The notes below the pieces were generated by a model, which was not told the DNA's origin, ran no database searches, and was given only the letters and a program-made list of their open reading frames with translations. A DNA stretch of 64,000 nt from assembly GCF_037200945.1 (NCBI RefSeq), contig NZ_JBBCGP010000001.1, forward strand, positions 2,168,501 through 2,232,500. The letters are read 5' to 3'. Shown here in pieces: positions 1-7,863 of the stretch (its first letter is position 1; the number at the start of each line of letters is the position of its first letter). The DNA comes from Methylovirgula sp. Lineage in GTDB: Bacteria > Pseudomonadota > Alphaproteobacteria > Rhizobiales > Beijerinckiaceae. The position numbers were made by a program, and so were the translations under genes.

Positions 1-2
1 GC

Positions 3-299
3 GGCGTTGTCACGGCTTGGCAGGGCGGGGCCGAGATGGTGCCGCCAGAGGAAATGCCGCTCGACATCGCAATGCAGGGCGCAACTGCAACCGCGCCGCG
101 CCGGCCGGACGCGCTGCACGAGGAACCAGAACCCGATTTCGCCTTTGGTGAGGCGGACGAGTCCTTCGCCGGATTGGGCGCAGGCGCACACGCAGCGCTT
201 GGACCGGCCGATTACAAGGTGCTCGAGACGCTCCTGGCCGAATTGAACGAATGCGAGCGGCTGCTCGGCAACGCCCGCCGGCCGGCCAACGCCCAATAA
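3..299 (+). CDS. C-terminal part of an unidentified protein (5' end outside window)
   Basis: The frame is open from the first bases of the window to a TAA at 297-299, so the start lies upstream. The visible 98 residues are acidic and Ala/Pro/Glu-rich in the first half (PEPDFAFGEADESFAG), with a short, probably helical, C-terminal segment (YKVLETLLAELNECERLLG). I recognise no domain or motif and cannot assign a function. A weak hairpin followed by a T-run 17 bases downstream may terminate it. The call as coding rests on the uninterrupted frame and plausible composition only. Confidence 0.5.
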   Translation, partial: GVVTAWQGGAEMVPPEEMPLDIAMQGATATAPRRPDALHEEPEPDFAFGEADESFAGLGAGAHAALGPADYKVLETLLAELNECERLLGNARRPANAQ

Positions 300-315
300 G
301 CGACATCTTGCTTAT

Positions 316-344
316 CCCCTTGTCCGCACGTGGGGTTTTTCTTT
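316..344 (+). terminator. possible weak rho-independent terminator
   Basis: A short CCCC/GGGG stem with a 12-base loop is followed directly by TTTTTCTTTT. It lies 17 bases after the stop of the partial gene and before tRNA-Pro. The stem is only 4 bp, so this is tentative. Confidence 0.3.
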
Positions 345-415
345 TAGGGGAAGCCCGGCTTTCGGGCCGGATGCGCGTTGCAGCGGTCTCGGCGTTTCTC
401 TATAAGAGCCGCAGT

Positions 416-493
416 CGGAGTGTAGCGCAGCCCGGTTAGCGCACTTGTCTGGGGGACAAGGGGTCGTGGGTTCGAATCCCGCCACTCCGACCA
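416..493 (+). tRNA. tRNA-Pro (anticodon GGG)
   Basis: A full cloverleaf can be folded. The acceptor stem is CGGAGTG with CACTCCG, the discriminator is A490, and CCA is encoded at 491-493. The anticodon stem is CTTGT/ACAAG, closing a normal 7-base loop CTGGGGG with anticodon GGG. The T-arm loop contains TTCGAAT. The anticodon reads CCC (and CCU) proline codons. A degenerate copy of its 3' half lies at 2084-2128, suggesting this gene was or is an integration target. Confidence 0.95.
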
Positions 494-510
494 CTCAACT
501 CACATCATCA

Positions 511-957
511 TCACAGCTTGGCCAAGGCTTCGTAAGCTTGGCCGAAGCCTTTGGACGACAGCGGAATGGCCACTGCACGGCCGCTCGCGTCCCGAAATAT
601 GATCCTGCCGGTCGTGCTCCCGGCATTGCCTCGGAATTTCTGCAGAAGCGATTCTTTAATCTCGAATTTGGCAATGCAGCCCGCAGGAATGCAGACGTCG
701 AAGGGTGCCGCGATCCCAATATCTTTATCATTCGTTTCAACGCGGACGTTGCCTGCGATCAAGATGTTGACCGGCAGCTGAACGAGAAGATTCGTCGGAT
801 GGCCTTTCACCGGCTTCGCGACGAGGACGTGTGAAAACGGTTGATTTTGAACTTGCGTCGTCTGACCAATCGTACAATTGCGTTGTGACGGGGTTCCTGC
901 GCTCATTACACACTGGAGCTGAGCGGGCAGCCTGCAACGCGCGCCGCGCGGCAGCAC
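511..957 (-). pseudogene. IalB-family protein lacking its signal peptide (probable remnant)
   Basis: The 148-residue translation matches the invasion-associated-locus-B fold seen complete at 29917-30468. It has a Cys near the start (LQCVMSAG), a second Cys (RNCTIGQ), the DVCIPAGCIAKFEI segment with two further Cys, and a C-terminal IPLSSKGFGQAYEAL block. Family members are periplasmic and begin with a signal peptide. Here the only usable start is a GTG at 957, the next in-frame stop upstream is at 1003-1005, and the intervening residues are not a signal sequence. It therefore looks 5'-truncated and is probably not exported. It sits between tRNA-Pro and its partial copy, directly behind the TetR-type gene on the same strand. 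A short functional cytoplasmic protein cannot be excluded. Confidence 0.5.
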
Positions 958-974
958 ATCTTTGTCATGCGTGC

Positions 975-1619
975 TCAGCTTTGGATATCGGAGGTAGCGC
1001 CTTCAAGTCGCCGGCGATCCTTCGCGGGCATTTTGGCTGATCCGCGCAATATGGCTTTGATGATCGCATGATATCGCGGCTGAAATTCAACATCCTTCAA
1101 GTGCGGACGCGTTTGGTTCACGCCGCGAACGGCCGCCGCCAGCATCGCCGCCAATTCGTCCTTGTTCATATCGGACAGGATTGTCAATTTGCCCGCCGTC
1201 TGTAGCGTCTCGAGCATTCTGACGAGGTCCTCCTGCAGCCGTACCTGCAACTCGATGATAATATCATCGCAAAGGCGAAAGACTGAATCCGCCAATTCAA
1301 GAGCGTAGGGTGAGTTGGCAGCGGATCGGCGGGTCGCGCCAAATCGTGTGTCGAGGAATGCCGTGATCACGTCGACTGCGCTCTCGCCTTCCATGAGTGC
1401 GCTTATGCCGGCGGTCCAGCCGGCATACATCGCGCGTTCGTTCTGATAACGAATAACGTCGCGAAAAAGCTCTTCCTTGTTTCTGTAATGGTAATAGAGC
1501 GCGCGGCGCGAGAAACCGCAGGCGACCGCGAGCTCAATCATAGTCGGCCGGTTAAAGCCCGATTTCAAAAACGCGTCGGCGGCTTTCGCCAGTTGGTCGG
1601 GATCAAGCCCCATCGTCAA
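975..1619 (-). CDS. TetR/AcrR-family transcriptional regulator
   Basis: This 214-residue protein has the TetR layout: an N-terminal helix-turn-helix of about 50 residues (TMIELAVACGFSRRALYYHY followed by NKEELF) and an all-helical C-terminal ligand-binding half of normal length. Members repress nearby genes until a small ligand binds; the ligand is not deducible here. The neighbours are an IalB remnant downstream and an AT-richer, gene-poor stretch upstream, so its target is unclear. MTMGLD offers two adjacent ATG starts. It lies inside the interval bounded by tRNA-Pro and its partial copy, so it may be cargo of a decayed integrated element. Confidence 0.85.
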   Translation of the reverse strand: MTMGLDPDQLAKAADAFLKSGFNRPTMIELAVACGFSRRALYYHYRNKEELFRDVIRYQNERAMYAGWTAGISALMEGESAVDVITAFLDTRFGATRRSAANSPYALELADSVFRLCDDIIIELQVRLQEDLVRMLETLQTAGKLTILSDMNKDELAAMLAAAVRGVNQTRPHLKDVEFQPRYHAIIKAILRGSAKMPAKDRRRLEGATSDIQS

Positions 1620-2083
1620 AGCCCGTTTTTCGCAAATACCTGACGCGCAAACCGAATCGATTCGAGAATCGTAATCAATCTGACGTCGCAGGCTCTACAA
1701 TTTCTGTTCATCGAAATTATGCACGGAGCTGACGTTCTCTCAATCTTGGTCGAGAGCAATCGCGCAAAGAAACATATTTTGCGTAGAAATTTGGCGTCAT
1801 TGCAGCAAGGTATTCATTCGTTCACTGCACGCCAAGAGATATATGTGAAATCCAGAGCGGCTTACATCGCGCCCGGATGATCTCGCAACATATTTTTCCG
1901 CGAAACCAAGGACTTCCGGCCCTGCGCGAACTGCTACATCGCTCTGATATCAGGACAACCATGTGTTACATGCATTCCTTTGCCTAAGAGGTTGCCGCTA
2001 CGATGGAACAAACGGCGTCGGCGGGAAAAAAGTCCCTCGCAAAGTCCCGCACAGGTCTGCTGGCAAAGGGGGTATGACACCGA
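1620..2083. other. gene-poor, AT-richer stretch upstream of the TetR-type gene
   Basis: This stretch has visibly lower GC than the rest of the window. Short open frames here have no recognisable domains, no good ribosome-binding sites and no coding-like composition. It may hold the promoter of the TetR-type gene near its left end. I see no intact mobile-element gene or integrase. Confidence 0.5.
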
Positions 2084-2128
2084 GTCTGGGGGAACAAGGA
2101 ATCGTGTTCGAACCCGCCACTCCGACCA
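2084..2128 (+). repeat. degenerate copy of the 3' half of tRNA-Pro (candidate attachment-site remnant)
   Basis: The segment matches tRNA-Pro 447-493 from the anticodon loop to the CCA end. The start GTCTGGGGGA and the end CCCGCCACTCCGACCA are identical. Between them are one inserted base, a GG-to-AA change and loss of three bases in the T-arm. The 5' half of the tRNA is absent, so it cannot fold as a tRNA. Integrases that insert at tRNA genes typically use the anticodon-loop-to-3'-end segment and leave such a duplicate. The interval between the copies is about 1.6 kb. Confidence 0.75.
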
Positions 2129-2156
2129 TTTTGCTGCCTTGATCTGCCGGAGCTGT

Positions 2157-2477
2157 TCAGGCGCGTGATCTACTGCAGTCTGCCAGATCAGCGCGCGACC
2201 ATATCCCGCCGAACGAGGCATACGCGACCGTTGTCCGACGCCGTAGAGCTGTCAGATTGGAAATCATCCGGGGCATCGTATCGGCATCCGCGGCGGCCGC
2301 AGTCTGCTGACAGCGCGCACCGTCGTTTGTTCTGACCGCTGTATAGACCCAAATGCAAAATGCACCGAACAGAGCTGCCGAGCTTAAGATTCCTAACCAA
2401 GCCCACCACCTTGGACGCGGTCGCGGGCTCCGCTCGTTAAGCTCTAGGTGTTCCCGCACAACCACGCTACCAGACAT
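2157..2477 (-). CDS. possible small membrane protein
   Basis: This is a 106-residue frame with AGGA seven bases before its ATG. Residues about 24-47 form one clear hydrophobic span (WWAWLGILSSAALFGAFCIW) preceded by an Arg/Pro-rich segment, which suggests a single-pass inner-membrane protein with N-in topology. The last third is Arg-rich and looks non-coding. The gene runs toward the tRNA-Pro partial copy and may have been truncated there. I do not recognise the family. The call is tentative. Confidence 0.4.
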   Translation of the reverse strand: MSGSVVVREHLELNERSPRPRPRWWAWLGILSSAALFGAFCIWVYTAVRTNDGARCQQTAAAADADTMPRMISNLTALRRRTTVAYASFGGIWSRADLADCSRSRA

Positions 2478-2791
2478 TCCGCAATCCTGATCGAGTGGCT
2501 AACTATATGATGTGGTTACTTAATATGCGGTGACTTAATTCGTTAAGGTATCCACCGATCTATCACAGAATGGTTACCTCGTCGCCGTCCGATGCTCGGG
2601 AAACTGGCGGGGCCGTTAACCGCAAGCCTCAACCGGCACACCTCCCTGTCGTTGACACGATAAGCCGAGTCTGACACAGCCTCCCCGCGGACCAGGGGCC
2701 GACATGCGACCATTGCGCCGCAAGGGCGCGCGTCCAATATAATTCTCGTGCTTACGCCGATTGGTATCGGCGAGTGAGCGAAAGGAAGACC
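2478..2791. other. intergenic region upstream of thrS
   Basis: About 310 bases without a convincing gene. The left third is AT-rich and the right half is GC-rich. The only recognisable element is the candidate promoter at 2713-2743. I see no T-box-like specifier structure, and none is expected in this group. Confidence 0.5.
2713..2743 (+). promoter_or_regulatory. candidate sigma70-type promoter of thrS
   Basis: A perfect TATAAT at 2738-2743 lies 48 bases before the thrS ATG. TTGCGC at 2713-2718 is a possible -35 with a long 19-base spacer. The -10 is convincing, the -35 less so. Confidence 0.4.
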
Positions 2792-4759
2792 ATGATTTCC
2801 GTGACGTTTCCCGATGGCGCCGCGCGCCAGTTTCCCGCCGGTATTCGCGGCAGCGACATCGCCAAGGGCATTTCGCCGTCACTTGCCAAGCGCACAATCG
2901 CCATGGCGCTCGATGGCAAAGTCACCGATCTCGCCGATCCCATCGAACACGATGCCAAGATCGAGTTCATCGACCGCGATGACCCCCGCGCGCTCGAGCT
3001 GATCCGCCACGATGCCGCGCATGTGCTGGCCGAGGCGGTGCAGTCGCTCTATCCCGGCACGCAGGTGACGATCGGTCCGGTCATCGAGAACGGCTTCTAC
3101 TACGATTTTTTCCGCAACGCGCCGTTCACGCCCGAGGATTTTCCGGCCATCGAGAAGAAGATGGCGGAGATCATCGCCAAGGACAAACCTTTCACCAAGG
3201 AAGTCTGGACGCGCGATCAGGCGAAGGCCTGGTTCGAAGAGCATGGCGAAGCCTTCAAGGTCGAACTCGTCGATGCGATCCCGGCTGACCAGGATCTGAA
3301 AATCTACAAGCAGGGCGAGTGGCTCGATCTCTGCCGCGGCCCGCATATGACATCGACCGGAAAGATCGGCTCGGCGTTCAAGCTGATGAAGGTTGCAGGC
3401 GCCTATTGGCGCGGCGATTCGAACAAGCCGATGCTCTCGCGCATCTATGCGGCCGCCTTCGCCAAACAGGCTGAACTCGATGCTTACCTGAAGCAGATCG
3501 AAGAAGCGGAGAAGCGCGACCATCGCCGCCTTGGCCGCGAAATGGACCTGTTCCATTTCCAGGAGGAAGGGCCGGGCACGGTCTTCTGGCATCCCAAGGG
3601 CTGGACGCTGTTCCAGACGCTGATCGCATATATGCGGCGCCGCCAGGAAGTGGAGGGCTATGTCGAGGTCAACACGCCGCAGGTGCTTGACCGTGCGCTG
3701 TGGGAGACCTCAGGCCACTGGCAGACCTATCGCGAGAACATGTTCACGACGATCACCGAGGACGAACGCGTCTTCGCGTTGAAGCCGATGAATTGCCCTG
3801 GCCATGTGCAGATTTTCAAGAACGGTCTGAAATCCTATCGCGATCTGCCATTGAAAATCGCCGAATTCGGCATCGTGCATCGCTACGAGCCGTCGGGTGC
3901 CATTCACGGCATCATGCGCGTGCGCGCGTTCACGCAGGACGATGCGCATATTTTCTGCACCGAAGATCAGATCATGGACGAGGCGCTGAAGATCAACGAT
4001 CTCATTCTGTCGATCTACAGTGATTTCGGGTTCAGCGATGTCGTCGTGAAACTCTCGACGCGGCCGGACAAGCGTGTCGGCTCGGATGAGGCGTGGGACA
4101 AGGCTGAGGCCGCGTTGCAGCAGGTGCTCGACGTGCTGGCATCGCGCGGCCTGAAGACCGAGATCAGCCCCGGCGAAGGCGCATTCTATGGGCCGAAGCT
4201 GGAATATACATTGCGCGATGCGATCGGCCGTGAATGGCAATGCGGCACGACGCAGGTTGATTTCAATCTGCCCGGCCGTTTCGGCGCTTTCTACATCGGC
4301 GCCGACAGCGAGAAGAAAACGCCGGTCATGATTCACCGCGCTAGCTTTGGCTCGTTGGAGCGGTTCACCGGCATTCTGATTGAGCATTACGCCGGCCATC
4401 TGCCCCTGTGGTTGTCGCCTTTGCAGATCGTGGTCGCGACCATCACGCAGGACGCGGACGATTACGCCTATGATGTCGTCACGGCGGCGCGCAAATTAGG
4501 CCTGCGCGCCGAATTCGACCTGCGCAACGAGAAGATCAACTACAAGGTGCGCGAGCATTCGCTGGCCAAAATTCCGGTGCTGCTTGTCGTCGGCAAGCGG
4601 GAGGCGGAAGAGCGCACGGTCTCCATCCGCCGTCTCGGCACGCAGGATCAGGTGAGTCTCGGGCTCGATGCGGCGCTGGCTGCGCTGGCCGGCGAGGCGA
4701 CGCCGCCCGATTTGCACCGACTTGAGGCGGCGAAGGAGCCGACACTTGTCGAGGCTTAA
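2792..4759 (+). CDS. thrS: threonyl-tRNA synthetase
   Basis: A class II synthetase that charges tRNA-Thr; 655 residues, the usual full length. An N-terminal TGS domain (about 1-62) is followed by the editing domain, with the HxxxH pair at H73/H77 (HDAAH) and the distal CRGPH motif. The catalytic core contains MNCPGH, whose Cys is a zinc ligand, and motif-2-like YEPSGAIHGIMRVR. The last 100 residues form the anticodon-binding domain (LVVGKREAEERTVSIRR). I chose ATG 2792, preceded by AGGAAG three bases away, because family members start with the TGS strand (MISVTFPDG). A GTG at 2774 would add six residues. A TATAAT box lies just upstream. Confidence 0.97.
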   Translation: MISVTFPDGAARQFPAGIRGSDIAKGISPSLAKRTIAMALDGKVTDLADPIEHDAKIEFIDRDDPRALELIRHDAAHVLAEAVQSLYPGTQVTIGPVIENGFYYDFFRNAPFTPEDFPAIEKKMAEIIAKDKPFTKEVWTRDQAKAWFEEHGEAFKVELVDAIPADQDLKIYKQGEWLDLCRGPHMTSTGKIGSAFKLMKVAGAYWRGDSNKPMLSRIYAAAFAKQAELDAYLKQIEEAEKRDHRRLGREMDLFHFQEEGPGTVFWHPKGWTLFQTLIAYMRRRQEVEGYVEVNTPQVLDRALWETSGHWQTYRENMFTTITEDERVFALKPMNCPGHVQIFKNGLKSYRDLPLKIAEFGIVHRYEPSGAIHGIMRVRAFTQDDAHIFCTEDQIMDEALKINDLILSIYSDFGFSDVVVKLSTRPDKRVGSDEAWDKAEAALQQVLDVLASRGLKTEISPGEGAFYGPKLEYTLRDAIGREWQCGTTQVDFNLPGRFGAFYIGADSEKKTPVMIHRASFGSLERFTGILIEHYAGHLPLWLSPLQIVVATITQDADDYAYDVVTAARKLGLRAEFDLRNEKINYKVREHSLAKIPVLLVVGKREAEERTVSIRRLGTQDQVSLGLDAALAALAGEATPPDLHRLEAAKEPTLVEA

Positions 4760-4931
4760 GCTACGCTTGAGCCTCGGTGTGAATTATCGGATTTTTAACC
4801 GTGGCTTTGCCTTTTCATTGCCGCAAGCGCAGGCCATAAAGGCAAGCGGTAGAAGGGTTTGCGCGTCGCCACGCGTGCGAGGGGCATCGCGCATTAACGG
4901 GTCGTTACCCGGCATCGGATAAATCAATCGA

Positions 4932-5747
4932 ATGATCCGACGTCTTGCTGTGCCGAGGGCTCGAATTCCGGCGTCCCGCCGGTGGGGGAGCGACAGTTTT
5001 AGGCTGTCGGCCCTGAGAGTCTTTCTTTGCCTGTGTGGTACGCTTCTGCTCGCCGGTTGTTCGGGCTCGGTGCCTGACAGCGAAGTCTATCCGACCGCCG
5101 CCGATTTCGAGATTCATGGCATCGACGTTTCCCGCTATCAGGGCGACATCGACTGGAATTCCGTGCGCGAATCCGGCGTACGTTTTGCCTGGATCAAGGC
5201 GACCGAGGGTGGCGACCGCGTCGACGAAAAATTCGGTGCGAATTGGATGGCGTCGAAGGCGGCAGGGGTACCGCGGGGTGCCTACCATTTCGCCTATTGG
5301 TGTCGCCCGGCTGAGGAACAGGCGGCCTGGTTCCTGCAAAACGTGCCGAACGATCCGCAGGCGCTTCCGCCAGTGCTTGATGTCGAATGGAACCCGGCGT
5401 CTCTGACGTGTCCACATCATGTCCCGCCCGAAGCTGCGCGGGCGATGATGAAAACCATTCTCGACGCGATGCAGCACGCCTACGGCAAGCAGCCGATCAT
5501 TTACACGTCGGTCGATTTTTATCGCGATGTTCTCGCCGACGGCGCATTCATGGAATATCCGATGTGGGTGCGCAGCGTGAAATGCTATCCGGACGTCAAG
5601 TATGCCGGACGGCATTGGAATTTCTGGCAGCACACGGCACAGGGGCATGTGCCGGGCATTCGCGGCTATGTCGACCGCAACGCCTTTTACGGCTCGTCGC
5701 ACGATTGGCATCAATGGCTTGTCGCCGAGGCAGTCGAAGGCACTTGA
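4932..5747 (+). CDS. GH25 family lysozyme (lipoprotein)
   Basis: A 271-residue glycoside hydrolase family 25 muramidase, which cleaves the MurNAc-GlcNAc bond of peptidoglycan. A long basic N-region leads to a hydrophobic stretch ending in the lipobox LLLAGC (Cys43), so the mature protein is probably a lipid-anchored periplasmic enzyme. The GH25 signature GIDVSRYQGDIDW starts at residue 63. The acidic catalytic residues are seen in KATEGG and VLDVEW. Later GH25 motifs such as IIYTSVDFY and FWQHTAQG are present. It stands alone between thrS and a dioxygenase gene. A role in cell-wall turnover is inferred. Confidence 0.9.
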   Translation: MIRRLAVPRARIPASRRWGSDSFRLSALRVFLCLCGTLLLAGCSGSVPDSEVYPTAADFEIHGIDVSRYQGDIDWNSVRESGVRFAWIKATEGGDRVDEKFGANWMASKAAGVPRGAYHFAYWCRPAEEQAAWFLQNVPNDPQALPPVLDVEWNPASLTCPHHVPPEAARAMMKTILDAMQHAYGKQPIIYTSVDFYRDVLADGAFMEYPMWVRSVKCYPDVKYAGRHWNFWQHTAQGHVPGIRGYVDRNAFYGSSHDWHQWLVAEAVEGT

Positions 5748-5793
5748 TCGCTGTAGGCCTTGCGAAGCCACCGCTCGCGCCCATATCGCGTCA

Positions 5794-6597
5794 ATGACAA
5801 TCTCATCGGCGCCTTGGCCGACACTATTCATTCCCCACGGTGGCGGTCCGTGTTTCTTCATGGACGATCCGCAGCAGCTCTGGACGAGAATGGGCGCTTA
5901 TTTGCGCGGTATCCCTGACGCTCTTGGGCGCCGCCCGAAAGCCGTTCTTGTCGTCTCAGGCCATTGGCTTGAATCTGTGCCCACGGTACAGGCTGGTGCC
6001 CATCCGGGGCTTCTCTTTGATTATTATAATTTTCCCGAACACACCTATCAGTTGACGTGGCCCGCGCCGGGTGCACCGGAGCTTGCAGCACGTGTCGGCG
6101 AGCTTTTGCGCATCGGCGGTTTTGAACCCGCTGCAGAAACCGCACGCGGTTGGGACCATGGCGTCTTCATACCGTTCAAGGTGATGTGGCCGGAGGCTGA
6201 TGTGCCGGTCATGCAGCTTTCCTTACAAAAGGATCTCGATCCGGCGACACATCTTGCGATGGGCCGCACCCTTGCCCCGCTGCGGCATGAGGATGTGCTC
6301 ATCGTTGGCAGCGGCATGAGCTATCACAATCTGAAGAATTTCTTTTCGGGGCGCGGTGATGCCGAGGCCGCGGCGTTTGATACCTGGCTCGACGAAACGC
6401 TGGGCGTGTCGGCCCCTGTACGCGAGCGCCGGCTGGTGGAATGGGCAAGCGCGCCCGGCGCCGCGTCGAGCCATCCGGAGGCCGAACATTTGCTGCCGTT
6501 GCATGTCGTTGTCGGCGCCGCTGGCGATGCACAAGGGCGACGCACCTATCATGACCATATTGTCGGCAAGCCAATTTCAGGCTTTCAATTCGGCTAA
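5794..6597 (+). CDS. DODA-type extradiol aromatic ring-opening dioxygenase (YgiD-like)
   Basis: A 267-residue class III (LigB-type) dioxygenase family protein. The N-terminal PTLFIPHGGGPCFF and SGHWLES carry the conserved metal-binding His residues. Others are in RGWDHGVFIP and in HLLPLHVVVGAAG near the C-terminus. Relatives include plant DOPA dioxygenase and E. coli YgiD; the true substrate cannot be read from sequence. The frame is open further upstream into the GH25 gene, but family members start at about this ATG (5794), so I use it. Its stop overlaps the convergent mscS-type gene by 4 bases. Confidence 0.88.
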   Translation: MTISSAPWPTLFIPHGGGPCFFMDDPQQLWTRMGAYLRGIPDALGRRPKAVLVVSGHWLESVPTVQAGAHPGLLFDYYNFPEHTYQLTWPAPGAPELAARVGELLRIGGFEPAAETARGWDHGVFIPFKVMWPEADVPVMQLSLQKDLDPATHLAMGRTLAPLRHEDVLIVGSGMSYHNLKNFFSGRGDAEAAAFDTWLDETLGVSAPVRERRLVEWASAPGAASSHPEAEHLLPLHVVVGAAGDAQGRRTYHDHIVGKPISGFQFG

Positions 6598-7742
6598 TTG
6601 GCGACCGCCTTATGGCCATTCGCGGCCCGCGGCGGCGGATTTGCGGGCCGCCGAGAAAGCTCGTCAAAGCCTTGCACCTCGGCGCGCTGTTTGGGCAGGG
6701 AGGCCGGATAGCTTTCCTGCATAAATGCGATCAGTTTTTCGCGCATTTCGCAGCGCAGGTCCCACACATCTTGCGAATTTCGGGCGCTCGCCAGGGCACG
6801 AATCTGCATGGCGTTTTCGGAAACGTCCGAAACCTGCAGATTGACGACACGCCGATCCCATAATTTTGAATTCTCGACGATCTCGCTGAGCTTCTGGCGC
6901 AAAGCCTCGACTGGCGTGGTGTAGTCCACCCAGAACATGACGCTGCCGATGAGTTCGGACGACATGCGCGTCCAATTCTGGAAGGGCGTTTGCAGAAAAT
7001 ACGACAGCGGCACAATCATCCGTCGCCAATCCCAGATTTGGATGACGATATAAGTGCCGGTAATTTCCTCGATCCATCCCCATTCGTTCTCGACAACGAC
7101 GGCATCGCCGATGCGGATTGGCTGAGTGATCGCAATCTGCACGCCGGCAATGAGATTGGTGAGAACAGGCCGCGCGGCGAGACCGACGATGATACCGGCG
7201 GCGCCAGCTGACGCAATCAGGCTGACGCCGAATTGGCGTACTTGCGGGATGCTCATTAGGGCGACCGCAATGGTGATCATCATGACCACGGTTTCCGCCG
7301 CGCGGCGCAGCACGCGGACCTGCGTCACATGTTTGCGCGCCAGCAGATTGTCGGCGAGGTCGATCTTGAACCGGCCAATATAGAAATCCCCGGCAAGCTC
7401 GATCGCCATCAGGGATGCCCACCCGATCAGCAACGTGAAACAAATGGCGAGCGCCTGCGCGATCAACAGCGTTGTCGCGCCCGAGAGCGGCACGATGGGC
7501 AAGACGAGGGCGACCGCCGCGAGGACCAGCGCAAAGCGCGTTGCGCCGAATACGCGCGAGATGAGCGATTGAATGAAAACGTGGTCGGGGCCGATAAAGC
7601 GCCGGATCACCCGCAGGATGGTCCGATGGAATATGAGCGCGAGCGCAGCCGCAGCCACGAGCACGAGAGTGCTGACGAGCCAGCTGGGCAGATAATGTCC
7701 GAGATCACGAATCCACCAGGGCAGGCTTGCTGGAGCTTTCAT
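6594..7742 (-). CDS. MscS-family mechanosensitive channel
   Basis: A 382-residue inner-membrane small-conductance mechanosensitive channel homologue. Four hydrophobic spans precede the pore-lining helix region (LIASAGAAGIIVGLAARPVL), followed by the beta domain (PIRIGDAVVVENEWGWIEEI) and a C-terminal alpha/beta cytoplasmic domain ending in a Pro/Arg-rich tail. It would release solutes on hypo-osmotic shock. ATG 7742 is chosen because GGAAGGAG lies at ideal spacing; an upstream in-frame ATG at 7802 has no such site. It is downstream of rne on the same strand but separated by a terminator. Confidence 0.9.
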   Translation of the reverse strand: MKAPASLPWWIRDLGHYLPSWLVSTLVLVAAAALALIFHRTILRVIRRFIGPDHVFIQSLISRVFGATRFALVLAAVALVLPIVPLSGATTLLIAQALAICFTLLIGWASLMAIELAGDFYIGRFKIDLADNLLARKHVTQVRVLRRAAETVVMMITIAVALMSIPQVRQFGVSLIASAGAAGIIVGLAARPVLTNLIAGVQIAITQPIRIGDAVVVENEWGWIEEITGTYIVIQIWDWRRMIVPLSYFLQTPFQNWTRMSSELIGSVMFWVDYTTPVEALRQKLSEIVENSKLWDRRVVNLQVSDVSENAMQIRALASARNSQDVWDLRCEMREKLIAFMQESYPASLPKQRAEVQGFDELSRRPANPPPRAANGHKAVAN

Positions 7743-7807
7743 CGCTTCTCCTTCCGGCGATGAATGCGCGGCGATTTCGTGAGTTCCGTATTCCGTTCGC
7801 AATTGCG

Positions 7808-7839
7808 AAAACGGCGCCGCTCAAGGAGCGACGCCGTTT
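7808..7839 (-). terminator. rho-independent terminator after rne
   Basis: Read on the minus strand, arms AAACGGCG and CGCCGTTT with inner CGCT/AGCG pairs form a strong hairpin followed by TTTTCG. It lies between the rne stop (7864) and the MscS-type gene start (7742), so it would end rne transcription. The paired A and T runs make it potentially bidirectional. Confidence 0.65.
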
Positions 7840-7863
7840 GAACTTTCGTTCAAGCTTGTCGGA

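Noticed and set aside
312..494. Short minus-strand frame reading VGVAGFEPTTPCPP
   Set aside because: This is the translation of the tRNA-Pro complement, a well-known false protein.
445..834. 129-codon plus-strand frame starting in tRNA-Pro
   Set aside because: It begins inside the tRNA and is antisense to the IalB-like remnant; no protein features.
2478..2791. T-box or other riboswitch in the thrS leader
   Set aside because: No specifier loop or antiterminator pairing is visible, and the distance from the TATAAT box to the ATG (48 bases) leaves no room.
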